DNA of 64,000 nt from Thermomonas paludicola (GCF_024498955.1 NZ_CP093311.1:2356001-2420000), one strand, 5' to 3'; positions 10,101 through 20,252 are shown, counted from the first letter of the stretch. Numbers and translations are program-made. Notes: a model not told the origin generated them from the sequence alone.

Positions 10101-10729
10101 TGCCGCCCAACCGCGTCGTGTTGCTGGTGGCGCTGCTGGCCGCACTGGCCGGCGCGGCGACCAGCGTGTTCTTCGAGCCCACAATCGCCTATCGGCTGGC
10201 CGGCACCGACGTCGGCCAGCAGGTGCTGGATGCGTCGCTGAAGGCCCGCGCGCCGGCTGCGCCCGCCGGGATCACGGTCGCCGAAAAGGGCGGCCTCGTG
10301 CCGGCCATGACGCTGAAGGACATCGCCGGCAATCCGGTCGAACTCCCCCGCGCCTGGGCCGGCCGCCCCACCCTGGTCAACCTGTGGGCCACCTGGTGCG
10401 CGCCGTGCCTGAAGGAAATGCCGGGCCTGCAGGCCTTCGCCACCGAACAGGGCGGCAACGGCGTGCAGGTGGTCGGCATCGCACTCGACGGTCCCGACGC
10501 CGTGCAGGCCTTCCTGCGCCAGCACCGCATCGCCTATCCGGTGTTGGTCGATGCGCCGGGCCCGGCCGATGCCGGCGTGCGGCTGGGCAATCCGGCCGGC
10601 GTGCTGCCCTACTCGGTGCTGGTGTCGGCAGAGGGTCGGATCGTGAAAACCCGGATCGGGCCGTTTGCTGACAAGGCCGACATCGCCCGCTGGACAGGCG
10701 CGCGCAATCCGACGCCCGGCGGCGGTTAG
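10100..10729 (+). CDS. TlpA/ResA-like membrane-anchored thioredoxin
   Basis: 209-residue thiol-disulfide oxidoreductase. An N-terminal hydrophobic helix (residues 5-25) acts as membrane anchor or signal. A thioredoxin-like domain follows, with the active site WATWCAPCLKEMPGL near residue 95 and a cis-Pro region at GVLPYSVL. Such proteins reduce cytochrome c apoproteins or other periplasmic thiols and receive electrons from DsbD or CcdA. The start overlaps the dsbD stop, so DsbD is the likely electron source. The exact partner cannot be named from sequence. Confidence 0.88.
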   Translation: MPPNRVVLLVALLAALAGAATSVFFEPTIAYRLAGTDVGQQVLDASLKARAPAAPAGITVAEKGGLVPAMTLKDIAGNPVELPRAWAGRPTLVNLWATWCAPCLKEMPGLQAFATEQGGNGVQVVGIALDGPDAVQAFLRQHRIAYPVLVDAPGPADAGVRLGNPAGVLPYSVLVSAEGRIVKTRIGPFADKADIARWTGARNPTPGGG

Positions 10730-10850
10730 AGCCTTCACTCCAACATTCGTTTAAAACCGCTCAATCCGGCAAAAGTTCGCCGAACTGGACACCATCCACC
10801 ATTCGCGGGACACTGCGCGCTGGTTTTTCGTGGATGTCCCGCCGGTTCCC

Positions 10851-11297
10851 ATGGCAACGCTGCTGCTCCTGCACGGCCCCAACCTCAACCTGCTCGGCAG
10901 CCGCGAGCCGGAGGTATACGGGCACACCACGCTGGCCGACATCGACGCCGACCTAGCGGGGCGCGCGCAGGCAGCCGGCCACGTGCTGGAGGCGTTCCAG
11001 TCCAACGCCGAACACGCGCTGGTGGAGCGCGTGCAGGCCGCGCGCCTGGATGGCACCGACTTCATCCTGATCAACCCGGCCGCCTTCACCCACACCTCGG
11101 TCGCCCTGCGCGACGCGCTGGCGGCGGTGGCCATCCCCTTCATCGAAATCCACCTGTCCAACCCGCACGCCCGCGAACCCTTCCGCCAGCACAGCTATTT
11201 CAGCGACAAGGCGGTCGGCGTGATCTGCGGATTTGGCGCGGATTCCTACCGCTATGCCTGCGATGCCGCACTGAAACGGCTCCAGGCCCGACTCTGA
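10851..11297 (+). CDS. aroQ: 3-dehydroquinate dehydratase, type II
   Basis: Dodecameric type II dehydroquinase of the shikimate pathway, 148 residues. It begins [21 protein letters not shown] with the catalytic tyrosine, contains [18 protein letters not shown] with the catalytic region, and has the [14 protein letters not shown] active-site histidine. The ATG at 10851 fits the family start; a GTG seven codons earlier is possible. It heads the aroQ-accB-accC group, with 13 bp to accB. Confidence 0.96.
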   Translation: MATLLLLHGPNLNLLGSREPEVYGHTTLADIDADLAGRAQAAGHVLEAFQSNAEHALVERVQAARLDGTDFILINPAAFTHTSVALRDALAAVAIPFIEIHLSNPHAREPFRQHSYFSDKAVGVICGFGADSYRYACDAALKRLQARL

Positions 11298-11310
11298 AAG
11301 GAGCGTCCGA

Positions 11311-11781
11311 ATGGACCTGCGCAAAATCAAGAAACTGATCGACCTGCTGGAAGAATCCAATCTGTCCGAGATCGAAATCAAGGAAGGCGAGGAATCCGTG
11401 CGCCTGGCGCGGGCGCCAAGAGGTGGCCTGCCGGCCGCGCCGACACCCGTCTACCAGCAGGCGCCCGCCGCGCCCGCGATGCCGATGAATTCCCCGGTCG
11501 AAGCCGCCACCGGCGGCAGCCACAAGGCCGAGCCGGAGCTGCCGGCCGGCCACGTGATGCGCGCGCCGATGGTGGGCACCTTCTACGCCAGTCCGGCGCC
11601 GGACAAGCCGGCCTTCGTGAGCATCGGCCAGGCGGTCAAGGCCGGCGACACGCTGGGCATCATCGAGGCGATGAAGATGTTCAACCCGATCGAAGCCGAC
11701 GTCTCCGGCACCGTACTGGCGATCAAGTGCGAAAGCGGCCAGCCGGTCGAATTCGACCAGCCGCTGTTCGTGATCGGGTAA
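11311..11781 (+). CDS. accB: Biotin carboxyl carrier protein of acetyl-CoA carboxylase
   Basis: 156-residue BCCP. The N-terminal part ([23 protein letters not shown]) is the family dimerisation segment. An Ala/Pro-rich linker leads to the C-terminal biotinyl domain with EAMKMF near residue 120, whose lysine carries biotin. It supplies the carboxyl carrier for malonyl-CoA synthesis in fatty acid biosynthesis. It is preceded by AAAGGAG and sits between aroQ and accC; only 5 bp separate it from accC, so the two are co-translated. Confidence 0.97.
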   Translation: MDLRKIKKLIDLLEESNLSEIEIKEGEESVRLARAPRGGLPAAPTPVYQQAPAAPAMPMNSPVEAATGGSHKAEPELPAGHVMRAPMVGTFYASPAPDKPAFVSIGQAVKAGDTLGIIEAMKMFNPIEADVSGTVLAIKCESGQPVEFDQPLFVIG

Positions 11782-11786
11782 GCGCC

Positions 11787-13154
11787 ATGCTCGAAAAAGT
11801 CGTCATCGCCAACCGTGGCGAAATCGCGCTGCGCATCCTGCGCGCCTGCCACGCGCTGGGCATCCGCACCGTCGCGGTGCACTCCACCGCCGACCGCAAC
11901 CTCAAGCACGTGGCGATGGCGGACGAATCCGTCTGCATCGGCCCGGCGCCGTCGGCCGAGAGCTACCTCAACATGCCGGCGATCATCGCCGCGGCCGAGG
12001 TCACCGACGCCCAGGCCATCCACCCCGGCTACGGCTTCCTGTCGGAAAACGCCGACTTTGCCGACCGCGTTGAACAAAGCGGCTTCGTGTTCATCGGCCC
12101 GAAGGCCGACACCATCCGCCTGATGGGCGACAAGGTGGAAGCGATCCGCGCGATGAAGGCCGCGGGCGTGCCCTGCGTGCCGGGTTCCGGTGGCCCGCTG
12201 GGTGACGATGCCGCGGCCAACGTCAAGATCGCCCGCGAGATCGGCTACCCGATCATCGTCAAGGCGGCCGGCGGCGGCGGCGGGCGCGGCATGCGCGTGG
12301 TGCATTCGGAGGCGACGCTGGTCAATGCCATTGCCACCACCAAGCAGGAAGCCAAGGCCGCGTTCGGCAACGACATGGTCTACATGGAGAAGTTCCTGGA
12401 GAACCCGCGCCACGTGGAGATCCAGGTGCTGGCCGACGGCCAGGGCAGCGCCATCCACCTGGGCGAGCGCGATTGCTCGATGCAGCGCCGCCACCAGAAG
12501 GTGGTGGAGGAAGCGCCCGCGCCCGGCATCACTCTCGAGCAGCGCGCCGAAATCGGCAAGGTCTGCGTGGAAGCCTGCCTGCGGATCGGCTACCGCGGCG
12601 CCGGGACCTTCGAATTCCTGTTCGAGAACGGCCGCTTCTACTTCATCGAGATGAACACCCGCATCCAGGTGGAGCACCCGGTGACCGAGCTGGTCACCGG
12701 CATCGACCTGGTGCGCGAGCAGTTGCTGATCGCCGCCGGCCACAAGCTGTCGATCAGGCAGAGCGACGTGGTGCTGCGCGGCCACGCCATCGAATGCCGC
12801 ATCAACGCCGAGGACCCGGACAATTTCTTCCCCTGCCCCGGCCTGATCCAGCACTTCCATGCCCCGGGCGGCCCCGGCGTGCGGGTGGATTCGCACATCT
12901 ACGAGGGCTACCGCGTCCCGCCGAACTACGACTCGATGATCGGCAAGCTGATCGTCCACGGCGCCGACCGCGCGCAGGCGATCGCCCGCATGCGGGTGGC
13001 GCTGAGCGAAATGGTGGTGGACGGCATCAAGACCAACATCCCGCTGCAGCAGCGGATCCTGGCCGACGGCGGTTTCGCGCAGGGTGGCCAGAACATCCAT
13101 TACCTGGAAAAGCGCCTGGCCGAGCGCAAGGAAAAGGCGCTGTCGATCCTCTGA
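11787..13154 (+). CDS. accC: Biotin carboxylase subunit of acetyl-CoA carboxylase
   Basis: 455-residue ATP-grasp enzyme that carboxylates biotin on AccB. It begins [20 protein letters not shown]. It has the [11 protein letters not shown] motif, the glycine-rich [12 protein letters not shown] loop near residue 165, and the [16 protein letters not shown] catalytic segment near 285. The start at 11787 follows accB by 5 bp; an upstream in-frame extension overlaps accB and is rejected. Confidence 0.98.
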   Translation: MLEKVVIANRGEIALRILRACHALGIRTVAVHSTADRNLKHVAMADESVCIGPAPSAESYLNMPAIIAAAEVTDAQAIHPGYGFLSENADFADRVEQSGFVFIGPKADTIRLMGDKVEAIRAMKAAGVPCVPGSGGPLGDDAAANVKIAREIGYPIIVKAAGGGGGRGMRVVHSEATLVNAIATTKQEAKAAFGNDMVYMEKFLENPRHVEIQVLADGQGSAIHLGERDCSMQRRHQKVVEEAPAPGITLEQRAEIGKVCVEACLRIGYRGAGTFEFLFENGRFYFIEMNTRIQVEHPVTELVTGIDLVREQLLIAAGHKLSIRQSDVVLRGHAIECRINAEDPDNFFPCPGLIQHFHAPGGPGVRVDSHIYEGYRVPPNYDSMIGKLIVHGADRAQAIARMRVALSEMVVDGIKTNIPLQQRILADGGFAQGGQNIHYLEKRLAERKEKALSIL

Positions 13155-13232
13155 CGGCAGCGGGTGTCCGCTGCCGGCTGGTTTTTGCGCTCTTACCGGG
13201 AAGGAACCACCCACTTCTTCCCGGAGCCCGCC

Positions 13233-14540
13233 ATGCAACGCCGCCACGCCCTGTACGCCGCCCTCGCCGCCACCCTGGTTGCCCTGCCCGCCGCCAGCCA
13301 GCAGGGCAAGACCCCGCCGACCAATCTCTACATCGACGTCGCCACCCACAACATGGCCGGCATGCCGGACATGGGCGGGATGATGGGTGGGCTGGGCGGC
13401 ATGATGGCGCGCCGCATGGGCGGTGGCGATAGCGGCAAGCCCACCTACCCGACCGCGCGCCACGGCGGCATGACCGGCCAGTATCTCGACATCGCCCTGC
13501 ATAACGCGCTCAACCCCGGCGCGGAGACGCAGGAGCTGATCCCGGCGGGGCTGAACCTGGGCAAGTCACTGACCCTGATTCCGATTGAACCAGGCACGTC
13601 GAGCAGGGGCGACAGCGCACCAGGCAAGGTGCCTGATGTCGAAGTGAAGATCTCCGAATACTGGGGTTGCGGCGCCACGGTGCGGCCCGGCCAGCCCAAG
13701 GTGGCCAGCTTCAAGGTCAAGGGCGGCACCATCGATCCGAAAAAAGGCGCGCAGGGCATCGACTTCGAGGCCACCGGCAGTCTCTCCAAGGGCCTGTACG
13801 TACCCGACCGCGACATCGACCTGCAACCCGGCTACGTGTATTGGCCCAACCGCAAGTACGGCAAACAGGTGCCCAGCGGCGCGCGCCTGGCCGGCGAGCA
13901 CCGGATCAGCGGCGATGGCATTCCCGCATCGATGACGTTCCAGGTCCAGCAAAACGCGGAGTTCATGCCCAAGCTGATGCTGCGCGCGCAAGGCGAGGCC
14001 AGCGACGTGATCCAGCTGGGCTGGCCCGCCGTGGATCGCAGCCGCGCCTATTTCATCACCGGCATGAAGATGCACATGCTCAGCCAGAACTCGTTCCAGC
14101 TGGTGATCTGGAGCAGCGCCGACGTCCCCGGTGCCGGCAGTGAACTGCACGCCTACCTCAGCGGCAACTTCATCGACAAATGGCTGAAACAGAAAGTCCT
14201 CTTGCCCCCCGGCACCACCAGCTGCGCCATTCCCAGGGGCATCTTCGCCAACACAGGCGGCGCCGAATCGGGCATGGTGCCGGCAATGCTGATGATGACC
14301 GCCTACGGCCCGGAGAGCTGGATCACCTATCCACCCAAGCCGGCCGATGCCAGGCAGCCGTGGAATCCGGAATGGAGCGTGCGCCTGCGCGCAAAGTCCA
14401 GCGCCACCGCGATGGTGGGCTTGGATTTCGGCGGCATGCAGCGGATGGACGAGGACGACGAACAGGGCGACTCCCCGCAGCAGCAGCCCAGGAAGCGGCC
14501 CGGGATGAAGGGCCTGCTGCAGGGCATCCTGGGCGGTTGA
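13233..14540 (+). CDS. Exported protein of unknown function
   Basis: 435-residue protein not assigned to any family I recognise. It opens with a signal peptide ([20 protein letters not shown], cleaved near ASQQ). A Met/Gly-rich stretch follows (about residues 35-65, [21 protein letters not shown]), which could bind metal or be disordered. A central part contains [14 protein letters not shown] and VYWPNRKYG, and a Gln/Arg-rich tail ends the protein. Only one cysteine is seen in the mature part. It sits between accC and prmA in an otherwise housekeeping run, with normal GC content. Periplasmic or secreted location is likely; function is open. Confidence 0.8.
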   Translation: MQRRHALYAALAATLVALPAASQQGKTPPTNLYIDVATHNMAGMPDMGGMMGGLGGMMARRMGGGDSGKPTYPTARHGGMTGQYLDIALHNALNPGAETQELIPAGLNLGKSLTLIPIEPGTSSRGDSAPGKVPDVEVKISEYWGCGATVRPGQPKVASFKVKGGTIDPKKGAQGIDFEATGSLSKGLYVPDRDIDLQPGYVYWPNRKYGKQVPSGARLAGEHRISGDGIPASMTFQVQQNAEFMPKLMLRAQGEASDVIQLGWPAVDRSRAYFITGMKMHMLSQNSFQLVIWSSADVPGAGSELHAYLSGNFIDKWLKQKVLLPPGTTSCAIPRGIFANTGGAESGMVPAMLMMTAYGPESWITYPPKPADARQPWNPEWSVRLRAKSSATAMVGLDFGGMQRMDEDDEQGDSPQQQPRKRPGMKGLLQGILGG

Positions 14541-14608
14541 GCCACGCCGGGCTTGCCGTCGACGGCACGGCTTGTGACCATGGGCGCCGGTTCTCCATCG
14601 GCGCCCCC

Positions 14609-15538
14609 ATGCCCTACCTGCAACTTTCACTGCCCGCCCGCGAAGCCGAGCAACCGCGCTACGAACGCGCGCTGGAGGACGTGGGCGCGCTGGCGGTCAC
14701 CCTGCAGGACGCGCACCTGGATGCCGCCGACGAACAGGCGATCTTCGAACCGGGCGTCGGCGAGTTGCCGCTGTGGGACGAGATGACGCTGACCGCCCTG
14801 TTCCCGGCCGACACCGATGCGCTGCTGCTGTTGGCCGCGCTGGACGCCTTCGACCCCGAGCTGGATTGGACGCAGGCGCGCTTCGAGACCGTCGAAGACC
14901 AGGACTGGGAGCGCGCGTGGCTGGACACGTTCCATCCCATGCACTTTGGCGCGCGCACCTGGATCGTGCCGTGGAACCATGACCTGCCGGCCGACGCCGA
15001 CACGCCCGATGCCGCCATCATCCGCCTCGATCCGGGGCTGGCATTCGGCTCCGGCACCCATCCCACCACCGCGCTGTGCCTGCGCTGGCTGGACGCGCTG
15101 GCCGCGCGCGGCGAACTGCAAGGCACCTCGGTTCTCGACTTCGGCTGCGGCAGCGGCATCCTCGCGCTGGCGGCGCTGAAGCTGGGCGCCGCCAGCGCCA
15201 CCGGCGTGGACAACGACCCGCAGGCCATCACCGCCACCACCGACAACGCCCAGCGCAACGGCGTCGCCATCGCCACCTTCCTGCCGCAGGACGAAACCGT
15301 CGCCACCTATCCGGTGGTGGTGGCCAACATCCTCGCCTCCGCGCTGGACGCGCTGGCCGAGGTGCTGGCCGCGCGCACCGCAGCCGGCGGACGCATCGCC
15401 ATGTCCGGCATTCTTGCCGGGCAGGAAGACGACCTGCTGCAGCGCTTCGCGCCCTGGTTCGACGCGCTGCAGGTGGCGCGCGAGGGCGACTGGGTGCGCA
15501 TCGACGGCGTGCGCAACGCCAGCGCGGTCGCCCGATGA
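14609..15538 (+). CDS. prmA: Ribosomal protein L11 methyltransferase
   Basis: 309-residue SAM-dependent methyltransferase that trimethylates ribosomal protein L11. The N-terminal substrate domain contains EDQDWERAW and [15 protein letters not shown]. The SAM-binding motif [14 protein letters not shown] lies near residue 178, and the catalytic-loop motif [10 protein letters not shown] near 240. The start at 14609 gives the standard N-terminus MPYLQLSLP. The stop overlaps the next ATG (ATGA). Confidence 0.96.
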   Translation: MPYLQLSLPAREAEQPRYERALEDVGALAVTLQDAHLDAADEQAIFEPGVGELPLWDEMTLTALFPADTDALLLLAALDAFDPELDWTQARFETVEDQDWERAWLDTFHPMHFGARTWIVPWNHDLPADADTPDAAIIRLDPGLAFGSGTHPTTALCLRWLDALAARGELQGTSVLDFGCGSGILALAALKLGAASATGVDNDPQAITATTDNAQRNGVAIATFLPQDETVATYPVVVANILASALDALAEVLAARTAAGGRIAMSGILAGQEDDLLQRFAPWFDALQVAREGDWVRIDGVRNASAVAR

Positions 15539-16044
15539 GCCGCGCGCCCAGCTTCGTCGTCGCCAGTCCTGCCGCGCCCGGCCGCCGGCGTGGCGAGTGG
15601 CTGGCCGTGGCGCTGTTGGCAATCGCGCTGCTGGCGCAGCTGGGCTGGCTGCAGCGCGAACGCCTCGCCGCCAGCCCGCAGCTGCGGCCACTGCTGGCAG
15701 CGAGCTGCAGGCTGCTGCATTGCAGCCTGCCCGATTGGCACGAACCTGCCGCCTTCAGCATGCTGTCGCGCGATGTGATCGCGCCGCCCGGCCGGCCCGG
15801 CACGCTGCGCGTGCAGGCCAGCTTTCGCAACGATGCCCGCTGGCCACAGCCGTGGCCGGCGCTGCTGCTGACCCTGTCCGACGCCAACGGACGCACGCTG
15901 GGCCAACGTCGCTTCCTGCCCGCCGATTACCTGGGCACGGCGCCGCACGCCGCGCAGATCGCGCCGCAGCAAGCCAGCCAGATCGCGTTCGACATCGCCG
16001 AACCGGCGCCCAACGTGGTGGCATTCGATTTCCGTTTCGAGTGA
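15535..16044 (+). CDS. DUF3426-type membrane-anchored protein lacking the zinc ribbon
   Basis: 169 residues. One transmembrane helix (about 20-40, [16 protein letters not shown]) is followed by a periplasmic domain with the DUF3426 pattern: a CxxxxC-like CRLLHC after the helix, then an [22 protein letters not shown] strand pair and RRFLPADYL. Related proteins usually start with a cytoplasmic zinc-ribbon (a CPxC motif), which is absent here because the gene starts right before the helix. It overlaps the prmA stop. Function unknown. Confidence 0.75.
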   Translation: MSRAPSFVVASPAAPGRRRGEWLAVALLAIALLAQLGWLQRERLAASPQLRPLLAASCRLLHCSLPDWHEPAAFSMLSRDVIAPPGRPGTLRVQASFRNDARWPQPWPALLLTLSDANGRTLGQRRFLPADYLGTAPHAAQIAPQQASQIAFDIAEPAPNVVAFDFRFE

Positions 16045-16127
16045 CTGCCGCGGCAGAGAATCGGGAGTGCGGTCAAGAATTGCTGGATGAATGCGGGTTG
16101 CCCCTGCCCCTGCACCACGGGCCGCGC

Positions 16128-16133
16128 TAGACT
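16128..16133 (+). promoter_or_regulatory. Possible -10 box of fis
   Basis: TAGACT in the spacer after the DUF3426 gene, about 55 bp before the fis start, with no good -35. Weak evidence, reported as the only box in the 143-bp spacer. Confidence 0.3.
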
Positions 16134-16187
16134 CTCCTGCCGCATCGAGTGTCTTGTCCCGATGCGCGTCGTATCGAGGGATTTTCG

Positions 16188-16448
16188 TTGAACGCTCTCA
16201 CTACCCGCCAGGACTCCGGCCGTGCGCCGTTGCGCGAGCATGTCGCCCATTCCGTGCGCCGCTATCTGCGCGATCTGGATGGCTGCGACACCGACGACCT
16301 GTACAGCACCACCCTGCGCGAGCTGGAGATCCCGCTGTTCACCGAGGTGCTCAAATACTGCGATGGCAACCAGAGTCGCGCGGCCACCATCCTGGGCATC
16401 CACCGCGCCACCTTGCGCAAGAAGCTGCGCGACTACGACATGGGCTGA
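16188..16448 (+). CDS. fis: DNA-binding protein Fis
   Basis: Nucleoid-associated factor for inversion stimulation, 86 residues. The C-terminal helix-turn-helix [20 protein letters not shown] is nearly identical to Fis and the NtrC-family DNA-binding domain, and it is preceded by the dimerisation helices. The start is a TTG at 16188, chosen because a strong GAGGG lies 7 bases upstream and the resulting N-terminus ([19 protein letters not shown]) has the usual length. It binds bent DNA and influences rRNA, recombination and growth-phase genes. It precedes purH, a conserved order in this family. Confidence 0.95.
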   Translation: MNALTTRQDSGRAPLREHVAHSVRRYLRDLDGCDTDDLYSTTLRELEIPLFTEVLKYCDGNQSRAATILGIHRATLRKKLRDYDMG

Positions 16449-16470
16449 GCCCCCGCGCGCAAGCGCCCCG

Positions 16471-16476
16471 TATAAT
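16471..16476 (+). promoter_or_regulatory. Candidate -10 box of purH
   Basis: A perfect TATAAT in the 57-bp fis-purH spacer, 30 bp before the purH ATG. A convincing -35 is not seen. PurR-type operators are not recognisable here. Confidence 0.5.
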
Positions 16477-16505
16477 TCGCGCTTCCCCACTGCTTCTTTC
16501 TGCGC

Positions 16506-18107
16506 ATGACCGCCGCCTTTTCCGATGGCCCGTCCGTGACCGTCCGCCGTGCCTTGCTCTCCGTTTCCGACAAGACCGGCCTGATCGAATTCGCCCGCGC
16601 GCTTTCCGCGCACGGCGTGGAGCTGCTCTCCACCGGCGGTACCGCCAAGGCGCTGCGCGATGCCGGGCTGGCGGTGAAAGACGTCAGCGAGGCCACCGGC
16701 TTCCCCGAGATGATGGCTGGCCGGGTCAAGACCCTGCACCCGGTGGTGCACGGCGGCCTGCTGGGCCGCGCTGGCCTCGACGACGCGGTGATGGCCGAAC
16801 ACGGCATCGGCGCCATCGACCTGCTGGTGCTGAACCTGTATCCGTTCGAGGCCGTCACGGCGCGCGCCGACTGCCCGCTGGCCGACGCGGTGGAGAACAT
16901 CGACATCGGCGGCCCGGCGATGCTGCGCAGCGCGGCGAAGAACTTCGCACGCGTGGCGGTGGCCACCGACCCGGCGCAGTACGCCGGCCTGCTGGCCGAA
17001 CTCGACGCCAGCGGCGGCAGCCTGTCGGCCGGCACCCGCTTCGCGCTGTCGGTGGCGGCGTTCAACCGCGTCGCCCAGTACGACGCCGCGATCAGCAACT
17101 ACCTCTCGGCGATCACCGACGCCTCCGCCGCAGTGCCGGTGCGCGCGGCGTTCTCCGCGCAGGCCAACGGCAGCTTCGTGAAGGTCATGGACCTGCGCTA
17201 CGGCGAGAACCCGCACCAGCATGCCGCCTTCTACCGCGACCTGTATCCGGCGCCGGGCTCGCTGGCCACGCTGGAGCAGCTGCAGGGCAAGGAACTCAGC
17301 TACAACAACATCGCCGACAGCGACGCCGCGTGGGAATGCGTGCGCCAGTTCGACCTGCCGGCCTGCGTGATCGTCAAGCACGCCAACCCCTGCGGCGTGG
17401 CCGTGGGCACCGGCTGCCTTGATGCCTACGAACAGGCCTACGCCACCGACCCCACCAGCGCGTTCGGCGGCATCCTGGCCTTCAATACGCCGCTCGACGG
17501 CGCCACCTGCAAGACCATCCTCGACCGCCAGTTCGTCGAGGTGCTGATCGCGCCCGACTACGACGAGGACGCGCTGGTCTACGCGAAGAAGAAGGCCAAC
17601 GTGCGCGTGCTGCGCATCCCGCTGGCCGCGCCGTCGAAGCACTTCATCGACACCAAGCGGGTCAACTCCGGCCTGCTGATGCAGACCGCCGACGACCGCG
17701 TGGTCACCCGCGGCGAGCTGAAGGTGGTGTCGCGGCTGGCGCCGACCGAGGCGCAGTTCGCCGACCTGCTGTTCGCCTGGAAGGTGGCGAAGTTCGTCAA
17801 GTCCAATGCCATCGTCTATGCGAAGGACAGCCGCACGATCGGCGTCGGTGCCGGCCAGATGAGCCGCGTGTATTCCGCCCGCATCGCCGGCATCAAGGCG
17901 ACCGACGCCGGACTGGTCGTGCCCGGCTCGGTGATGGCGTCGGATGCCTTCTTCCCGTTCCGCGACGGCATCGACGCCGCGGCGGAGGCGGGCATCAAGG
18001 CGGTGATCCAGCCGGGCGGTTCGATGCGTGATGCGGAAGTGATCGCGGCGGCGGACGAGCACGGCATCGCGATGGTATTCACCGGCGTCCGCCACTTCAG
18101 GCATTGA
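16506..18107 (+). CDS. purH: Bifunctional AICAR transformylase / IMP cyclohydrolase
   Basis: 533-residue enzyme for the last two steps of IMP synthesis. The N-terminal cyclohydrolase domain shows [27 protein letters not shown] and [13 protein letters not shown]. The C-terminal transformylase domain (from about residue 200) contains [26 protein letters not shown] and the ending [14 protein letters not shown]. It forms a purine segment with purD downstream, separated by a spacer with a palindromic repeat. Confidence 0.98.
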   Translation: MTAAFSDGPSVTVRRALLSVSDKTGLIEFARALSAHGVELLSTGGTAKALRDAGLAVKDVSEATGFPEMMAGRVKTLHPVVHGGLLGRAGLDDAVMAEHGIGAIDLLVLNLYPFEAVTARADCPLADAVENIDIGGPAMLRSAAKNFARVAVATDPAQYAGLLAELDASGGSLSAGTRFALSVAAFNRVAQYDAAISNYLSAITDASAAVPVRAAFSAQANGSFVKVMDLRYGENPHQHAAFYRDLYPAPGSLATLEQLQGKELSYNNIADSDAAWECVRQFDLPACVIVKHANPCGVAVGTGCLDAYEQAYATDPTSAFGGILAFNTPLDGATCKTILDRQFVEVLIAPDYDEDALVYAKKKANVRVLRIPLAAPSKHFIDTKRVNSGLLMQTADDRVVTRGELKVVSRLAPTEAQFADLLFAWKVAKFVKSNAIVYAKDSRTIGVGAGQMSRVYSARIAGIKATDAGLVVPGSVMASDAFFPFRDGIDAAAEAGIKAVIQPGGSMRDAEVIAAADEHGIAMVFTGVRHFRH

Positions 18108-18179
18108 TGTGTTTCGCTGTCGCTCCTGCAAAGGCGGAAGTCCATCTCTTGCTGTCCATTCTGGAAAATCAAAGGCTGG

Positions 18180-18199
18180 ATTCCCGCCTTCGCGGGAAT
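18180..18199 (+). repeat. Palindromic intergenic repeat (REP-like)
   Basis: Perfect palindrome ATTCCCGC-CTTC-GCGGGAAT inside the purH-purD spacer, in the familiar GGATTCCCGCCTTCGCGGG context of xanthomonad and other proteobacterial intergenic repeats. It may act as a terminator or mRNA stabiliser. No second full copy is seen in this window. Confidence 0.7.
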
Positions 18200-18219
18200 G
18201 ACGGGCTGAGGGGTTCAAG

Positions 18220-19506
18220 ATGAAAGTTCTCGTCATCGGTGCAGGCGGTCGTGAGCACGCGCTGGCGTGGAAGCTGGCGCAGTCCGCGCGCGTCGCCGAA
18301 GTCATCGTCGCGCCGGGCAATGCCGGCACCGCGACCGAGGCGAAGTGCCGCAACGTCGCGATCAAGGTGACCGACCTCGACGGGTTGCTGGCGCTGGCGC
18401 AGGACGAAGCCGTGGCGCTGACCGTGGTCGGGCCGGAAGTGCCGCTGGTCGCGGGCGTGGTGGATCGCTTCCGCGCCGCATCCCTGCGCATTTTCGGGCC
18501 CACCGCCGCTGCCGCGCAGCTGGAGGGCAGCAAGGCTTTCGCCAAGGACTTCCTCGCCCGCCACGGCATCCCCACCGCGTTCTACGAAGTGCACGCCGAG
18601 GTCGATGCCGCGCTGGCCTACGTGCGTGCCAAGGGCGCGCCCATCGTCATCAAGGCCGATGGCCTGGCCGCCGGCAAGGGCGTGATCGTGGCGATGACGC
18701 TGGCCGAGGCCGAGGCCGCGGTGCGCGACATGCTGTCGGGCAATGCCTTCGGCGACGCCGGCGCGCGCGTGGTGATCGAGGAGTTCCTCGACGGCGAGGA
18801 AGCGAGTTTCATCTCGATGGTGGATGGCCATACCGCGCTGCCGATGGCGACGTCGCAGGACCACAAGCGCGTGGGCGATGGCGACACCGGCCCCAACACC
18901 GGCGGCATGGGCGCGTACTCGCCCGCGCCGGTGGTGACGCCCGAGGTGCATGCGCGGGTGATGCGCGAGGTGGTGAACCCGACCGTGCAGGGCATGCTGG
19001 AGGATGGCATCCCGTTCACCGGCTTCCTCTATGCCGGGCTGATGATCGACGCCAGCGGCGCGCCCAAGGTGATCGAGTTCAACGTCCGCTTCGGCGATCC
19101 CGAGACCCAGCCGGTGCTGCTGCGCCTGCAGTCGGATCTTGTCGATCTGGTGGAGGCCGCCATCGACGGCAGGCTCGATGGCATTGAAGCGCAATGGGAT
19201 CCGCGTCCGTCGCTGGGCGTGGTGATGGCTTCCCGCCCATATCCGGAAACGCCGGTCAGCGGCGAGGTGATTTGCGGCCTTGATGCCGTGCCCGCCAGCG
19301 CCAAGGTGTTTCATGCCGGCACGGCGCTGGATGCCAGCGGCAACGTGGTCAGCGCCGGCGGTCGCGTGCTGTGCGTGACCGCGCTGGGGGCGTCGGTGGC
19401 CGACGCGCAGCGAAGCGCCTATGCCGGGGTTGATGCGATTGCGTGGGCCCACGAATTCCATCGCAATGACATCGGCTGGCGCGCGATCCAGCGGGAACAG
19501 GGTTGA
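18220..19506 (+). CDS. purD: Phosphoribosylamine-glycine ligase (GARS)
   Basis: 428-residue ATP-grasp ligase joining glycine to phosphoribosylamine in purine synthesis. It begins MKVLVIGAGGREHALAWKLA. It has VIKADGLAAGKGVIVA near residue 145, the QDHKRVGDGDTGPNTGGMGAYSP motif split around residue 210-235, and EFNVRFGDPETQ. GAGGGG precedes the ATG. Confidence 0.98.
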   Translation: MKVLVIGAGGREHALAWKLAQSARVAEVIVAPGNAGTATEAKCRNVAIKVTDLDGLLALAQDEAVALTVVGPEVPLVAGVVDRFRAASLRIFGPTAAAAQLEGSKAFAKDFLARHGIPTAFYEVHAEVDAALAYVRAKGAPIVIKADGLAAGKGVIVAMTLAEAEAAVRDMLSGNAFGDAGARVVIEEFLDGEEASFISMVDGHTALPMATSQDHKRVGDGDTGPNTGGMGAYSPAPVVTPEVHARVMREVVNPTVQGMLEDGIPFTGFLYAGLMIDASGAPKVIEFNVRFGDPETQPVLLRLQSDLVDLVEAAIDGRLDGIEAQWDPRPSLGVVMASRPYPETPVSGEVICGLDAVPASAKVFHAGTALDASGNVVSAGGRVLCVTALGASVADAQRSAYAGVDAIAWAHEFHRNDIGWRAIQREQG

Positions 19507-19534
19507 TCCACTCGCGCGGCGCACGGCCGGCGTC

Positions 19535-19562
19535 GTTGCAACCATCGGCACACGGTTGCAAC
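19535..19562 (+). promoter_or_regulatory. Twin GTTGCAAC sites upstream of the broken toxin-antitoxin pair
   Basis: Two copies of the self-complementary octamer GTTGCAAC (19535-19542 and 19555-19562), exactly 20 bp apart and so on the same face of the helix, 35 bp before the antitoxin start. A plausible autoregulatory operator; not proven. Confidence 0.4.
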
Positions 19563-19596
19563 ATCCGTTATGACTTTCGCCACGAACCTGCGCGCC

Positions 19597-19820
19597 ATGA
19601 AGCTCAAGATCACCGCCATCGGCAACTCCGCTGGCGTCAACTCCTGCCGAAAGAGCCGCTGGCGCACCTGCGGCTGGACAAGGGCGACGAGCTGTGCGCG
19701 CTGGAAACGCCGGACGGCATCTGCCTGACCACCTACGACCCGGAATTCGCCGCGCAGATGGACGTGGCGGAAAAGATCATGCGCGGGCACCGCGAGCTGC
19801 CGCGCAAGCTGGCGCAGTAA
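19597..19820 (+). pseudogene. AbrB/SpoVT-type antitoxin, frameshifted
   Basis: The start MKLKITAIGNSAGV is the swapped-hairpin AbrB fold typical of antitoxins paired with Doc toxins. The frame breaks right after this, near 19638, where five bases stand in place of one codon. The remainder continues in another frame as LLPKEPLAHLRLDKGDELCA and LTTYDPEFAAQMDVAEKIM, to a TAA six bases before the toxin start. Unless this is a sequence error, no functional antitoxin is made. Confidence 0.75.
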
Positions 19821-19826
19821 GCCGCC

Positions 19827-20252
19827 GTGATCATCTGGATCACGCGCGAGCTGGCGTCGGCCATCCACGAGCGCCAACTGTCAGAGCACGGCGGTACCGG
19901 CGTGCGCGACGAATCGTTGCTGCAGTCGGCATTGGCACGCCCGCGGCAACTGTTCGCCTGTGGCGATCCACCGCCGGATCTGGCGGCGCTCGCGGCAAGC
20001 CTGGCCTACGGACTTGCGAACACCCCCCTTCGTCGATGGCAACAAGCGCACCGCGCACGTGTGCTACTACGTGTTCCTGGCACTCAATGACGCGCACCTC
20101 GAAGCAGGCCTCGACGAGATGTATGCGCAGATGCCGTCGCTGGCAGGGGCTCGCAAACCGAAGCCGAATTCGCCGACTGGCTGCGTCCGCGCCCGCACCT
20201 GCAGCTGCGCCCGCGCGACGCGGTGCATGAGCCGAAGCGGCGCTATCGCTAG
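19827..20252 (+). pseudogene. Doc/Fic-family toxin, two frameshifts
   Basis: Death-on-curing toxin homologue, starting at a GTG (MIIWITRELASAIHERQLSEHGG). Frame one stops making sense after AYGLAN at a run of six C (20023-20028). The Fic-core signature PFVDGNKRTA continues in a second frame. A second break near a GGGG at 20146-20149 shifts to a third frame, which supplies EAEFADWLRP and the stop. Doc proteins modify elongation factor Tu. Both breaks lie at homopolymers, so either decay or sequencing error could explain them. It follows the antitoxin by 6 bp. Confidence 0.75.

Noticed and set aside
8475-10184. Long minus-strand frame opposite dsbD, and similar ones opposite accC (11583-13502) and purH (15927-18575)
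   Set aside because: Antisense shadows of well-identified genes, rich in Arg, His and Gln, crossing gene borders and without start signals.
18180-18199. Palindrome considered as a CRISPR repeat
   Set aside because: Only one copy, no spacers; it fits a known type of intergenic palindromic repeat.
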